A DNA stretch of 34,438 bases from Thiomicrospira cyclica. GTDB lineage: Bacteria > Pseudomonadota > Gammaproteobacteria > Thiomicrospirales > Thiomicrospiraceae. The notes below the pieces were generated by a model, which saw nothing but the letters and a program-made list of their open reading frames with translations, was not told the DNA's origin and made no database searches. The stretch's first letter is position 1. Every line of letters starts with the position of its first letter. The stretch covers positions 1 through 34,438 of the forward strand of contig DYST01000008.1 in assembly GCA_020726325.1 (NCBI GenBank). The letters run 5' to 3'. Below are positions 16,944 through 26,600 of the stretch, one piece after another. The position numbers and the translations under genes were made by a program.

Positions 16944-17783
16944 GTGGTAGCCTGCGTGAACGCAAGGCACTTGTTAAAAAGCCTAGCACTGGTTGCTGGG
17001 CTTTTTGCATTGGGGCAAGCCCATTCCAATGATGATTGTTTGCCTACTAAAATAGATGTCGAAGCAAAAGTTGCCATTGTTTATGATGGTGATACTTTTC
17101 TAATCGGTAATCAGTATGTGCGGTTAACAGGCGTACATGTGCCATCGTCATCGCAGCATTTGGTACCTCCTGAACCCTTAGGTAAGGCAGTTGCCCAAGC
17201 TGTGGGTGAGTTAATTTCGCGTAGTCACAGTAATCTCAAAATTGAATATGATCAGCTTAAAAGTGAAGAGGGTAAATTGTTTGTTCATGCTTATTTAGAG
17301 GATGGACGCAATTTAGCTCAGGTTTTGCTCGAAAATGGGTTCGCTTTGGTTGAGACTAGATTACCGAATTTACGTCATGTTCAGTGTTATCGTGAAGCAG
17401 AAACTAAGGCGCGAGAGTCTAAAAAAGGACTTTGGCAATATGCCGATAAGGGTGTGCCCTTAATTGAATCAAAAGATTTGACGGGTGAACGTGCAGGTTT
17501 TCAGATTGTGCGTGGCAAAGTTGTCTTGGCAAAACAAGGCGAAAACTACTTTATTCTGAATATGGATACCATCGGTTTTCGTATTAGTAAAGAAGCAATG
17601 GCGTTGTTTAATGAGCGTGACCTGTTGATGTTACAAGGAAAAACGCTTGAGGTTAGAGATAATCTAACTTATTACAAGGGTACCATGTTTTCATTGTTGG
17701 AACATCCAGGTCAAATTAATGTGCTTGCTGATAAATTTTATGCGGAGCAAGCAAAGCTTGCCGCAAAACAGCTTAGAAAATAA
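16944..17783 (+). CDS. Secreted thermonuclease/SNase-like protein with C-terminal extension
   Basis: Signal peptide [54 protein letters not shown]...[20 protein letters not shown] at 16944 or in-frame GTG at 16956. Confidence 0.8.
   Translation: MVACVNARHLLKSLALVAGLFALGQAHSNDDCLPTKIDVEAKVAIVYDGDTFLIGNQYVRLTGVHVPSSSQHLVPPEPLGKAVAQAVGELISRSHSNLKIEYDQLKSEEGKLFVHAYLEDGRNLAQVLLENGFALVETRLPNLRHVQCYREAETKARESKKGLWQYADKGVPLIESKDLTGERAGFQIVRGKVVLAKQGENYFILNMDTIGFRISKEAMALFNERDLLMLQGKTLEVRDNLTYYKGTMFSLLEHPGQINVLADKFYAEQAKLAAKQLRK
16976..17006 (+). terminator. Intrinsic terminator-like hairpin (13-bp stem, 5-nt loop, U-run) inside SNase CDS, downstream of rpmE2
   Basis: AAAAAGCCTAGCA-CTGGT-TGCTGGGCTTTTT; fully paired with one G-U wobble. 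Confidence 0.75.
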
Positions 17784-17812
17784 TTTTTTATATCGTAATT
17801 AGGAAAGTCATA

Positions 17813-18886
17813 ATGTCTGTTGAATTGAAAAATGATCGTTTTTTGCGCGCGTTATTGCGTCAGCCTGTTGATACTACGCCAGTGTGGATGATGCGTCAGG
17901 CGGGGCGTTATTTGCCAGAGTATCGCGCAACGCGGGCGAAAGCGGGCAGTTTTATGGCGTTGTGTACCAATCCTGAGTTGGCATGTGAAGTGACTTTGCA
18001 GCCACTTGAGCGTTACGATTTAGATGCCGCAATTTTGTTTTCGGACATTTTGACGATTCCTGATGCCATGGGCTTGGGCTTGAGTTTTGCACAAGGCGAA
18101 GGTCCGCAGTTTGCACGTCCAATTACCTGTAAAGCGGATGTTAATAAAATCGGGGTTCCAGATCCAGAAGGTGAATTGAAGTATGTGATGGATGCTGTAC
18201 GCACCATTCGTCGTGAATTGAATGGTCGCGTGCCATTAATCGGCTTTTCGGGTAGTCCTTGGACGCTGGCAACTTATATGGTTGAGGGTGGTAGCAGTAA
18301 GACTTTTTCTAAAATCAAGGCGATGATGTATAACGAGCCAGCAACGGTGCATGTATTGTTAGATAAGTTAGCTCAATCTGTAACAAGTTACTTGAATGCA
18401 CAAATTGCTGCGGGTGCGCAGGTCGTACAAATTTTTGATACCTGGGGTGGGGCGTTATCGACACCAGCTTTTCGTGAGTTTTCATTACGCTATATGCAGC
18501 AAATCGTGTCGGGTCTAACGCGTGAAGCCGATGGTCGAGTTGTACCTGTCATTCTATTCACCAAGGGCGGTGGTCAGTGGGTCGAAGAAATTGCAGCTAC
18601 GGGTGCGGATTGTGTCGGGTTAGATTGGACGGTTGAGTTGGGTGATATTCGTGCCCGTGTTAAAGATGGTGTGTCTTTACAGGGGAATATGGATCCTGGT
18701 TTGCTTTATGCGCGTCCTGAAGTGATTGATGCTGAAGTGGCACGCATTTTAGCGAGTTTTGGTCAACATAGCGCGACGAGTGGGCATGTGTTTAACCTTG
18801 GGCATGGTATTCATCCTGAGATCAATCCAGAGCACGTTAAGGCATACATTGATGCAGTGCATAAACATGGTAAGCAGTTTCATTAA
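17813..18886 (+). CDS. hemE: Uroporphyrinogen decarboxylase
   Basis: [62 protein letters not shown]. Confidence 0.97.
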   Translation: MSVELKNDRFLRALLRQPVDTTPVWMMRQAGRYLPEYRATRAKAGSFMALCTNPELACEVTLQPLERYDLDAAILFSDILTIPDAMGLGLSFAQGEGPQFARPITCKADVNKIGVPDPEGELKYVMDAVRTIRRELNGRVPLIGFSGSPWTLATYMVEGGSSKTFSKIKAMMYNEPATVHVLLDKLAQSVTSYLNAQIAAGAQVVQIFDTWGGALSTPAFREFSLRYMQQIVSGLTREADGRVVPVILFTKGGGQWVEEIAATGADCVGLDWTVELGDIRARVKDGVSLQGNMDPGLLYARPEVIDAEVARILASFGQHSATSGHVFNLGHGIHPEINPEHVKAYIDAVHKHGKQFH

Positions 18887-19581
18887 TGACACTTCTACAA
18901 GCATTACAAAGCCAAGGCATTGGTAGTCGAAAGCTGTGCTTAGCCATTATCGATGCAGGTGAAGCCTTAGTTGACGGTGTTCCTTGTACCAGTGCAAAAC
19001 AGAAAGTAGATGGCGATCAGGTCAGCTTTTTTTTCGATGGCGAGCTTTGTTGTTGTGTCGATCGCATCGTTATTATGCTCAATAAGCCATTAGGCTATGA
19101 GTGTTCGGCAAGACCAAACTACCATCCTAGCATTTTGGATTTATTGCCGCCTTTTTTTAGAGCCAGAAATGTGCAGCCTGTTGGACGCTTAGATGTCGAT
19201 ACCAGTGGGCTGTTGATTTTGACCGATGATGGACAGCTCATTCATCGTTTGACGCATCCTAAAAAACACATCGAAAAAGTGTATCAGGTCACAACGGTTG
19301 CTCCGATTAACGATCAGCAAATTGCCTGTTTATGGGAGGAGATTCATCTTAACGATGAGCCAAAACCAGTGAAAGCATTAAGGGTGACGCAAACAAGCGA
19401 GCATAGTTTGGAGTTGGTGATTGATGAGGGGCGTTATCATCAAGTGCGGCGTATGTTGGCGGCTGTGGGTAATCGTGTGGATCAGTTGACACGCACCCAA
19501 GTTGGTAATTTGATTCTGCCAGCTGATTTGATCGCTGGACAGTGGGTTGGCGTCGATGAGAATATGATCGGGATTGACTAG
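18886..19581 (+). CDS. rsuA: RsuA-type 16S rRNA pseudouridine synthase
   Basis: IMLNKPLGYECS, PVGRLDVDTSGLLILTDDGQLIHRLTHPKKHIEKVYQV; TAATG coupling with hemE. Confidence 0.85.
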   Translation: MTLLQALQSQGIGSRKLCLAIIDAGEALVDGVPCTSAKQKVDGDQVSFFFDGELCCCVDRIVIMLNKPLGYECSARPNYHPSILDLLPPFFRARNVQPVGRLDVDTSGLLILTDDGQLIHRLTHPKKHIEKVYQVTTVAPINDQQIACLWEEIHLNDEPKPVKALRVTQTSEHSLELVIDEGRYHQVRRMLAAVGNRVDQLTRTQVGNLILPADLIAGQWVGVDENMIGID

Positions 19582-19677
19582 AGTAGCGTTGAGCACTCAA
19601 TCATCATTAAGAAGTTGTGTGCTTCTCGTGGTATGATTTGCCCTTAACCTATTCTGTGCCATTTTAAGGAGTCTCAT

Positions 19678-20562
19678 ATGTCTGATCTTCAATCGTTTGC
19701 TATCGAAAACCACCTTTCTTTTGTGCAGCAAGGTGACTTGACCTTAGCCGTATTACATGCAGATGTAGGGCATGTGCGTGTCGCTTTACAAGGTGCGCAG
19801 GTATTAGATTGGACGCCAACAAATGAAGCAACATCTGTTATCTGGGTTAGTGATGCGGCTGTTTATCAGACAGGTAAGGGCGTTCGTGGTGGTGTTCCTG
19901 TCTGTTGGCCTTGGTTTGGTGCTGGGGATGCTGGTAAGCCTGCTCATGGTTTTGTTCGTACTAAATTGTGGTCTGTCGAGGCAAGCGGTGTTAGTGATGC
20001 GGGTGTATGGTTACGCCTAACAACCAGCGATGATGAAGCTTCGCGTGCCTTGTGGCATCACGCGTTTAAGTTGTCTTTAACCCTAACCTTAGGGGCTTCT
20101 TTGGCTATCGAGTTAACGACAGAAAATACAGGTAATGCCGATTTTACAATTGCTGAAGCCTTGCATACTTATTTTGCCATTGGTGATGTGGATGCGGTAA
20201 AGGTTACAGGTTTGGATGGTGTGAGCTATCTTGATAAAGTCTTAGATATGACACAGCACGTGCAAGCGGGTGATGTCGCTATTGTTGGTGAAGTTGATCG
20301 CGTTTACGTGAACACAACGAGTGAAACGGCGATTGTCGATGCCAGTTTAGGGCGAGATATTGTTATTAGTAAAGCCAATAGCAGTGCAACCGTGGTCTGG
20401 AATCCTGGTAGTGAAAAAGAGAAGGGTTTTGCTGACATGAATACTGGCGATTATCGCAAGATGTTATGTGTTGAGTCTGGAACGGCTGGTGGCGACGTTA
20501 TTACCGTTGCGGCAGGCACAAGTCATACCCTAAGCGTTGACTATGCGGTGCGTCGTGGCTAA
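19678..20562 (+). CDS. D-hexose-6-phosphate mutarotase / glucose-6-phosphate 1-epimerase (YeaD-like)
   Basis: KGVRGGVPVCWPWFGAG, HGFVRTKLW, EALHTYFAIGDV, VVWNPGSEKEKGFADM. Confidence 0.9.
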   Translation: MSDLQSFAIENHLSFVQQGDLTLAVLHADVGHVRVALQGAQVLDWTPTNEATSVIWVSDAAVYQTGKGVRGGVPVCWPWFGAGDAGKPAHGFVRTKLWSVEASGVSDAGVWLRLTTSDDEASRALWHHAFKLSLTLTLGASLAIELTTENTGNADFTIAEALHTYFAIGDVDAVKVTGLDGVSYLDKVLDMTQHVQAGDVAIVGEVDRVYVNTTSETAIVDASLGRDIVISKANSSATVVWNPGSEKEKGFADMNTGDYRKMLCVESGTAGGDVITVAAGTSHTLSVDYAVRRG

Positions 20563-20872
20563 TATCGATATCGATCAGCTGACACAAGCGGAGCTGATGG
20601 CATTAAACGAGCGCGTTGTCGCTCGTTTACGCCTGTTACAGCAAATGAATGCGCATCAGCAGATGCTTGATTTTACGGTCGGCGAGCGTGTACAGTTTCA
20701 AACCGATCGTGGTTGGGTGCGTGGCACTTTAACGAAGTACAATCGGAAAACGGTCACTGTCTTATCTGAAGATGGGACGCGTTGGAATGTATCGCCATTT
20801 TTGCTTAAGCGCGTTGCACCAAAGCCTGTTAATCCCAATGAACCGCAAGGATGGGTGGTATTAGAGGGCTAA
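20552..20872 (+). CDS. Small protein with KOW/SH3-like C-terminal region
   Basis: MANIDIDQLTQAEL...FTVGERVQFQTDRGWVRGTLTKYNRKTVTVLSEDGTRWNVSPFLL; GTG at 20552 preferred over ORF-track start 20537, which overlaps the upstream gene more. Confidence 0.6.
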   Translation, partial: VVANIDIDQLTQAELMALNERVVARLRLLQQMNAHQQMLDFTVGERVQFQTDRGWVRGTLTKYNRKTVTVLSEDGTRWNVSPFLLKRVAPKPVNPNEPQGWVVLEG

Positions 20873-20886
20873 TTTGCTAGTCCTCT
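20863..20886. terminator. Hairpin across the convergent gene junction (possible bidirectional terminator)
   Basis: AGAGGGCTA-ATTTGC-TAGTCCTCT; 9-bp stem with one G-U wobble, spanning both stop codons; no strong U-run. Confidence 0.4.
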
Positions 20887-21863
20887 TCATGCTTCCCAGC
20901 AATCATCCAGTCATGGCTTAGGTTGCGACGAATATTGCTCATTGCCTCGTCTGACAAGCCCAAAATTTTTGCTGATTTTTTACCTTGATCCAATATTTCT
21001 TGCGACTGGTAAGCACTGCTTGCCAGTTCACCAACGATACTCTGTGCTAACAAGCCCATGCCAATAAGCAAACGTACACGTAATTGACTAATGCAGCCAT
21101 AGTGTGGGTGATGGTGGTTTGCGATAGCGAGTAATAAATCAAGATCATGGTTGTTATCAGGGTTGAGACCCCATTTTTGCGCAGTCAAAACACCCAGCGC
21201 GGCATGACAGGCAGCCTTTTCTAGTTCAAACTGGTGTGCTTTTTCGGGTAAACTCAGGCTTTGCTCAAAGACTTTGGCATAATTATTGGGATAACGAGCG
21301 GATAAGGATAGCATGCCACCGTGTAAATAAAGTCCAAATAAATAAGCACTTTCTTGGCTGATATGAGGGTCGTGTGGTGGCAGATAACCAGCGATTTCTG
21401 CACAGGCATATGCTGTTTTGGCAGCATGATCGAGTACGCGTTCGGTTAGTTCGTTATCGGTTGCCATTTGTTTAATGGCGACAGCAAGGGCAAGTTGATA
21501 AGTGCGAGAAACGCCAATAAGGGCAACACACTGCGTCAGGTTATGAATTTCTATTTTTCGTACTAATTGGCGTTGAAAAGTAGGTTGACTCACGGTACCG
21601 ATAATTTCGCCACTGATGGCAGGATTGGTTTCGATGAGTTTAATCATGCGATTTAAATTAGGATGCATTTGACGCATTTCATATTCAATGGCGATAATTT
21701 CTTTGGGCATATCGGGTAAGAGTAAGTCGCCACCAATTTTTTTTAATGCTTGCTGACTTAAATTAAGGTTGAGCTTAACGTGTAATGGGGTGCAATCCGC
21801 TGCCAACGGCGGCACACTGCGTGCTGCGAAGTGGACGTGACCAGAATGAATATGTTTGCTCAT
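20877..21863 (-). CDS. HDOD domain protein
   Basis: LPDMPKEIIAIEYEMRQMHPNLNRMIKLIETNPAISGEIIGTVSQ...; HDOD-type signature, helical C-terminus with HHHPHYG. Confidence 0.75.
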   Translation of the reverse strand: MSKHIHSGHVHFAARSVPPLAADCTPLHVKLNLNLSQQALKKIGGDLLLPDMPKEIIAIEYEMRQMHPNLNRMIKLIETNPAISGEIIGTVSQPTFQRQLVRKIEIHNLTQCVALIGVSRTYQLALAVAIKQMATDNELTERVLDHAAKTAYACAEIAGYLPPHDPHISQESAYLFGLYLHGGMLSLSARYPNNYAKVFEQSLSLPEKAHQFELEKAACHAALGVLTAQKWGLNPDNNHDLDLLLAIANHHHPHYGCISQLRVRLLIGMGLLAQSIVGELASSAYQSQEILDQGKKSAKILGLSDEAMSNIRRNLSHDWMIAGKHEED

Positions 21864-21884
21864 TTACTATGTTATCGCTTAATG

Positions 21885-23411
21885 TTAGTGCCCAAAACTG
21901 GGTAAGGTTAACTGTTTTTTGATCTTATCAACAAGTGTTTGTTTTTCTTTATTGATCTCTTCATTAATTGCAGTTTCTGCTTGTTTTTTTAGCAATACCC
22001 CCAAATCAACACTCACATTTGGTTGTGTTAAGGTGCCTTGAATCGCTGTCGGTATATTAAGTCCTTTCACTTGCGTAATCAAGGTAGCATTGATCTGTTG
22101 CTGCTTCAAATCAACGATTGCATTCTGAGTACTGACGTGTGTTAATTGACTTTGCATATCCATATTGGTTGTGATAACGCCAGCACTGAATTTACCATCG
22201 GCATGTACTTGTCGATAAACTTCACGTGTCATATCAAACTTTGCCGCATTGTTGAGTAGGATGCTAAAGGTGTTTGGTAAAATCTGACCATCATAAAGAT
22301 TAGCATCAAACTTGCCTTGTTCTGTCCTTAAGTCGTAGGCAAGATCACCCGTTAGACTCGACTTAAAAACGACTGGCATGGCAAGCATGGTAGCAAGTTC
22401 GGTTGTTTGTAGTTCGTGTAAATTGGCACTGAATTGCTCACCATTAAGTTTTGCTGTGATTTTACCCCCCAGTATCTGACTGCTTGCATCTAAAATGAGA
22501 TGCTGCGTTGGCAAAGTATAAGTAAAAGAACCATTAACTTGTATGCGTCCATATAAAGGTGTTTTTGTGAGAAAACTGAGCTTGCTTAAGTCATGAATAA
22601 GCGTTTGATGTTCACCTACAACACCATCCTCGCCCAGGTTATAGTGCAGGTTCGTTAGGTCTAAAATGGCAAGCGGACTATTGAGTAAAACTTGACTGAG
22701 CGTTTTACCATTAAGTACATCTGTATTGGTATTTAGCGTAAAAGGGGTGTTACTGGGTAAGGCGATCCCTGTTTTTTCTTGTACGGCTTGCGCTTTGAGT
22801 GTGCCATCATTGATGTGGCTGATAATCGTACCATTTAGGGTGTTTTTATCATCAAGATCATCGAGTTTTAGCTGTGCGCTGAGGTGCAGATTGCCACTGG
22901 CAAGGTTTGGTTGTTGCAGTAGTTGCGTAATTTCAGATAAAAGCAATTTGCCTTGCGTGTCCACTGTAAGTGTATTATCTTGGTGATGACTAAGCGTAAA
23001 GTCGATTTGACTTAACGTAAGCGATAGTTTTCCAATTGCTTTTTGTTCGTTTAGAGATAATTCAAAACTACCTGTACTACTGGCAGCACCTGCAAGCGGC
23101 ATGGGGGTGATGCTTTGCAATTGCGTTAAGTCTTTAGCGACAAGCTGCCATGTTCCTGTCAGCTGTTCGCTGAGTAGGTCAGTTTTGGCATTGAGTGTTG
23201 CTTGTGTGTCTTGACTGAGTTGAATAGCCAAGTTTGCATGGTCAAGACGAATATCGAGCAGGGTTATTTTAGCCTGTGGCAGTTTGTATTGCAGGGCGTT
23301 TTCTGCTAAAGGCTGTAATAAGCCATTACCTGTTTGTGTGAAGAGTAAAAAAGCAGTGACGGTGAGTGTGCCTAGTGTGATACCAATGAGCCAACCGAGT
23401 AGTCGAAACAT
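21885..23411 (-). CDS. AsmA-like membrane-anchored protein
   Basis: Single N-terminal TM followed by repetitive beta-rich low-complexity sequence (DLAYDLRTEQGKFDANLYDGQILPNTF) typical of AsmA-like proteins. Confidence 0.55.
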   Translation of the reverse strand: MFRLLGWLIGITLGTLTVTAFLLFTQTGNGLLQPLAENALQYKLPQAKITLLDIRLDHANLAIQLSQDTQATLNAKTDLLSEQLTGTWQLVAKDLTQLQSITPMPLAGAASSTGSFELSLNEQKAIGKLSLTLSQIDFTLSHHQDNTLTVDTQGKLLLSEITQLLQQPNLASGNLHLSAQLKLDDLDDKNTLNGTIISHINDGTLKAQAVQEKTGIALPSNTPFTLNTNTDVLNGKTLSQVLLNSPLAILDLTNLHYNLGEDGVVGEHQTLIHDLSKLSFLTKTPLYGRIQVNGSFTYTLPTQHLILDASSQILGGKITAKLNGEQFSANLHELQTTELATMLAMPVVFKSSLTGDLAYDLRTEQGKFDANLYDGQILPNTFSILLNNAAKFDMTREVYRQVHADGKFSAGVITTNMDMQSQLTHVSTQNAIVDLKQQQINATLITQVKGLNIPTAIQGTLTQPNVSVDLGVLLKKQAETAINEEINKEKQTLVDKIKKQLTLPSFGH

Positions 23412-23527
23412 AATGATCTTCTCTCTTTTTTGATAACAATGTGCTTAGTTTAGCGCATGATGGATATTACTTTCGATTTTTTATTGCCATGGGATTGTTT
23501 TTTTAGTGCTTGTTATTGCTTGATACC

Positions 23528-23556
23528 TTGACCAGATTGCGATTATTCGCTATTAT
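23528..23556 (+). promoter_or_regulatory. Sigma70-like promoter for gltB
   Basis: TTGACC (23528-23533), 17-nt spacer, TATTAT (23551-23556), about 65 nt upstream of gltB ATG. Confidence 0.65.
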
Positions 23557-23621
23557 TTTTAACCATTTTGCCCAAATTTTTATTGCCAACCACTGGGGTC
23601 GGCTAATGCTAGGAAAGACGC

Positions 23622-26600
23622 ATGAACGAACTGCACCGTTTACAAGGACTTTATGATCCTTCGTTTGAGAAGGAAAACTGTGGTTTTGGTTTGATTGCCC
23701 AGATGGACGATCAACCCAGTCATTGGTTGGTTCAGACAGCCATTCAATCACTGTCTCGCATGACGCACCGTGGTGGTGTGGCTGCCGATTGTTGTACAGG
23801 CGATGGGTGTGGTTTGTTGCTGAAAAAGCCAGATGCGTTTTTCCAATCAGAAGCGCAGGCGTTTGGTTTTGTATTGAACGCTGTCTATGCTGTCGGTATG
23901 GTGTTTTTAAATAAAGATGTAGCTAAACGCGCGGCTGGTATTGCAGCGCTTGAGTTTGCATTAACCACAAACGGCGTTTCGGTTGCAGGTTGGCGTAAAG
24001 TACCTGTTAATTCGTCGTGTTTGGGCGAACAAGCAACTGCTTCTGAGCCTGACATCGAGCAGGTATTTGTTAATGCACCAGAGAGCATGTCGGAAGCTAA
24101 CTTTAACCGAGCTTTGTTTGTGGCGCGTCGTACTGCTGAAATGGCAGTAGAGGCTAATGACGGTGTTTTCTATATCCCGTCGATGCACAGTCAGCTTATG
24201 GCGTACAAAGGCTTGGTCATGCCGCGTGAGTTGCCAATTTATTACACCGACTTAAACGACGAGCGTTTTGCATCATCGAGCTGTTCTTACCATCAGCGTT
24301 TTAGTACCAATACTTTGCCTCAGTGGCGTTTGGCGCAGCCATTCCGTTTCTTGGCGCACAACGGTGAATTGAACACCATTCGCGGTAACCGTAACTGGGC
24401 GTTAGCGCGTACCAATAAATTCCAAACCGAGTTGATGCCACAGTTGCAAACGCTCAACCCGATTGTGTCGCAAACAGGGTCTGACTCGAACAGCTTGGAT
24501 AACATGCTCGAAGTGTTGATGATGGGCGATATGGATGCCTTCCGTGCCTTACGTTTAATGGTGCCGCCTGCTTGGCAGAATGTGCCGCATATGGATCCAG
24601 ACTTGCGTGCGTTTTTCGAGTTTAACTCGATGCATATGGAAGCGTGGGATGGTCCTGCTGGTATCGTTATTAACACTGGAAAACATGCGATTTGTGCGGT
24701 TGACCGCAACGGGCTGCGTCCAACGCGCTATGTCATTACCAAAGATCGTCATATTACCTTTGCTTCTGAGATCGGCGTGTACGATTACGAGCCTGCGTCG
24801 GTGGTCGAAAAAGGTCACCTCAAACCAGGTCAGGTGATGGCGGTTGATTTGGCAACGGGCGAATTATTGCGCCCGACAGAATTAGATGATCGCTTAAAGG
24901 TTCGTCAGCCTTACCGTCAGTGGCTCGATGCTGGCTATCTGCGTTTAGAGGGCAATCCTGATGGTGAAGCGGATTTGCTGACGCTGGACACGGATAACGC
25001 ACTAACTTACCAAAAGTATTTCCAAGTGTCTTTTGAAGAGCGCGACCAGATTATTCGTGTCTTGGCGGAAGATGGTCAGGAAGCGATTGGTTCGATGGGT
25101 GACGATGCGCCGTTTGCTGTCTTGTCGGAAAAGATTCGTCCGTTGTACGATTATTTCCGTCAGGTATTTGCGCAGGTAACTAACCCACCAATCGACCCCT
25201 TGCGTGAAGCGATTGTGATGTCGTTGAATGTCAGTTTCGGTAAAGAAATGAATGTGTTTGAAGAAACACAGGCGCATGCACGTCGTTTAGAAGCAACTTC
25301 ACCGATTTTGTCGCCAAGTCAGTTCGATAAGTTGCTGGCGATCTGTGAGCCTGGCTATGGTCATGCCATTGTGAGTTTGCACTACGAGCCAAATATTGGT
25401 TTAGAAGCGGCTGTGCGTGCGGTGACAGCTCAGGCGGTTGCAGCAGTGCAAGCAGGCAAAACCTTGGTGGTGTTATCGGATAATGGTATCAAGCAAGGTC
25501 AGCTAACGGTTCATGCTTTATTAGCGACAGGTGCAGTGCATCATGCGTTAATTAAAGCGGGTTTACGTTGCGATGCCAATATCATTGTCGATACGGCAAC
25601 AGCACGTGACCCACACCATTTTGCGGTATTGTTCGGCTATGGTGCGACAGCGGTTTACCCTTACCTTGCTTATGAAGCCATTGCTGACTTATACCGCACC
25701 AAAGAATTAGATAACGGCAAGTCATTATCGAAGTACCTGTACAACTTCCGTAAGGGTATCGACAAAGGCATCTTAAAAATCATGTCGAAGATGGGGATTT
25801 CAACCATCGCTTCTTATCGTGGTGCGCAATTATTTGAAGCCATCGGCTTGAGCAACGATATTGTCGATTTGTGTTTTGTGGGCACCATGACGCGCATCGA
25901 AGGCACACGTTTTGATGACTTGCAAGCCGATCAAGCAAGCCTTGCAAAAGATGCGTTTAACCCACGTAAAAGTATTAGCCAAGGTGGCGTACTTAAGTAT
26001 GTCTTTAATGGCGAAGCGCATGCCTTTAACCCCGAGGTGGTGAATGCGTTGCGTGATGCGTGTCAGCAAAATGACCGTGCTGCCTACGATCGTTTTGCAA
26101 GTTTGGTCAATAACCGTCGTCCGATGGTGTTGCGTGATATGTGGCGTGTTAAAGCCAATGGCGCGGCATTAAGTGTCGATGCGGTCGAGCCATTAGAAGC
26201 GATTTTGAAGCGTTTCGATTCGGCAGGTATTTCCTTGGGTGCCTTGTCGCCAGAAGCGCATGAAGGCTTGGCAGAAGCGATGAACCGTTTGGGTGGTCGT
26301 TCTAACTCAGGTGAGGGCGGTGAAGATCCTGCGCGTTTTGGCACGGTCAAAATGTCGAAAATCAAGCAGATTGCCTCGGGTCGCTTTGGTGTGACACCCC
26401 ACTACTTGGTCAATGCCGAAGTGTTACAGATTAAAGTCGCGCAGGGTGCAAAACCGGGTGAGGGTGGTCAACTACCGGGTGCGAAGGTCGATGCGACCAT
26501 TGGTCGTTTACGTCATGCTGTACCAGGTGTGACGCTGATTTCTCCGCCACCGCATCACGATATTTACTCGATTGAAGATTTGGCACAGCTGATTTATGAC

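Noticed and set aside
19582-19677. Possible promoter/terminator signals before the epimerase gene (GTTGAGCACTC, TATGAT)
   Set aside because: No properly spaced -35 for TATGAT and no stable stem with U-run; evidence too weak.
20300-22230. Partial parS-like strings GTTTACGTGAACA (about 20305) and CTTCACGTGTCA (about 22220)
   Set aside because: About 9-10 of 16 positions match; below what I would call a site.
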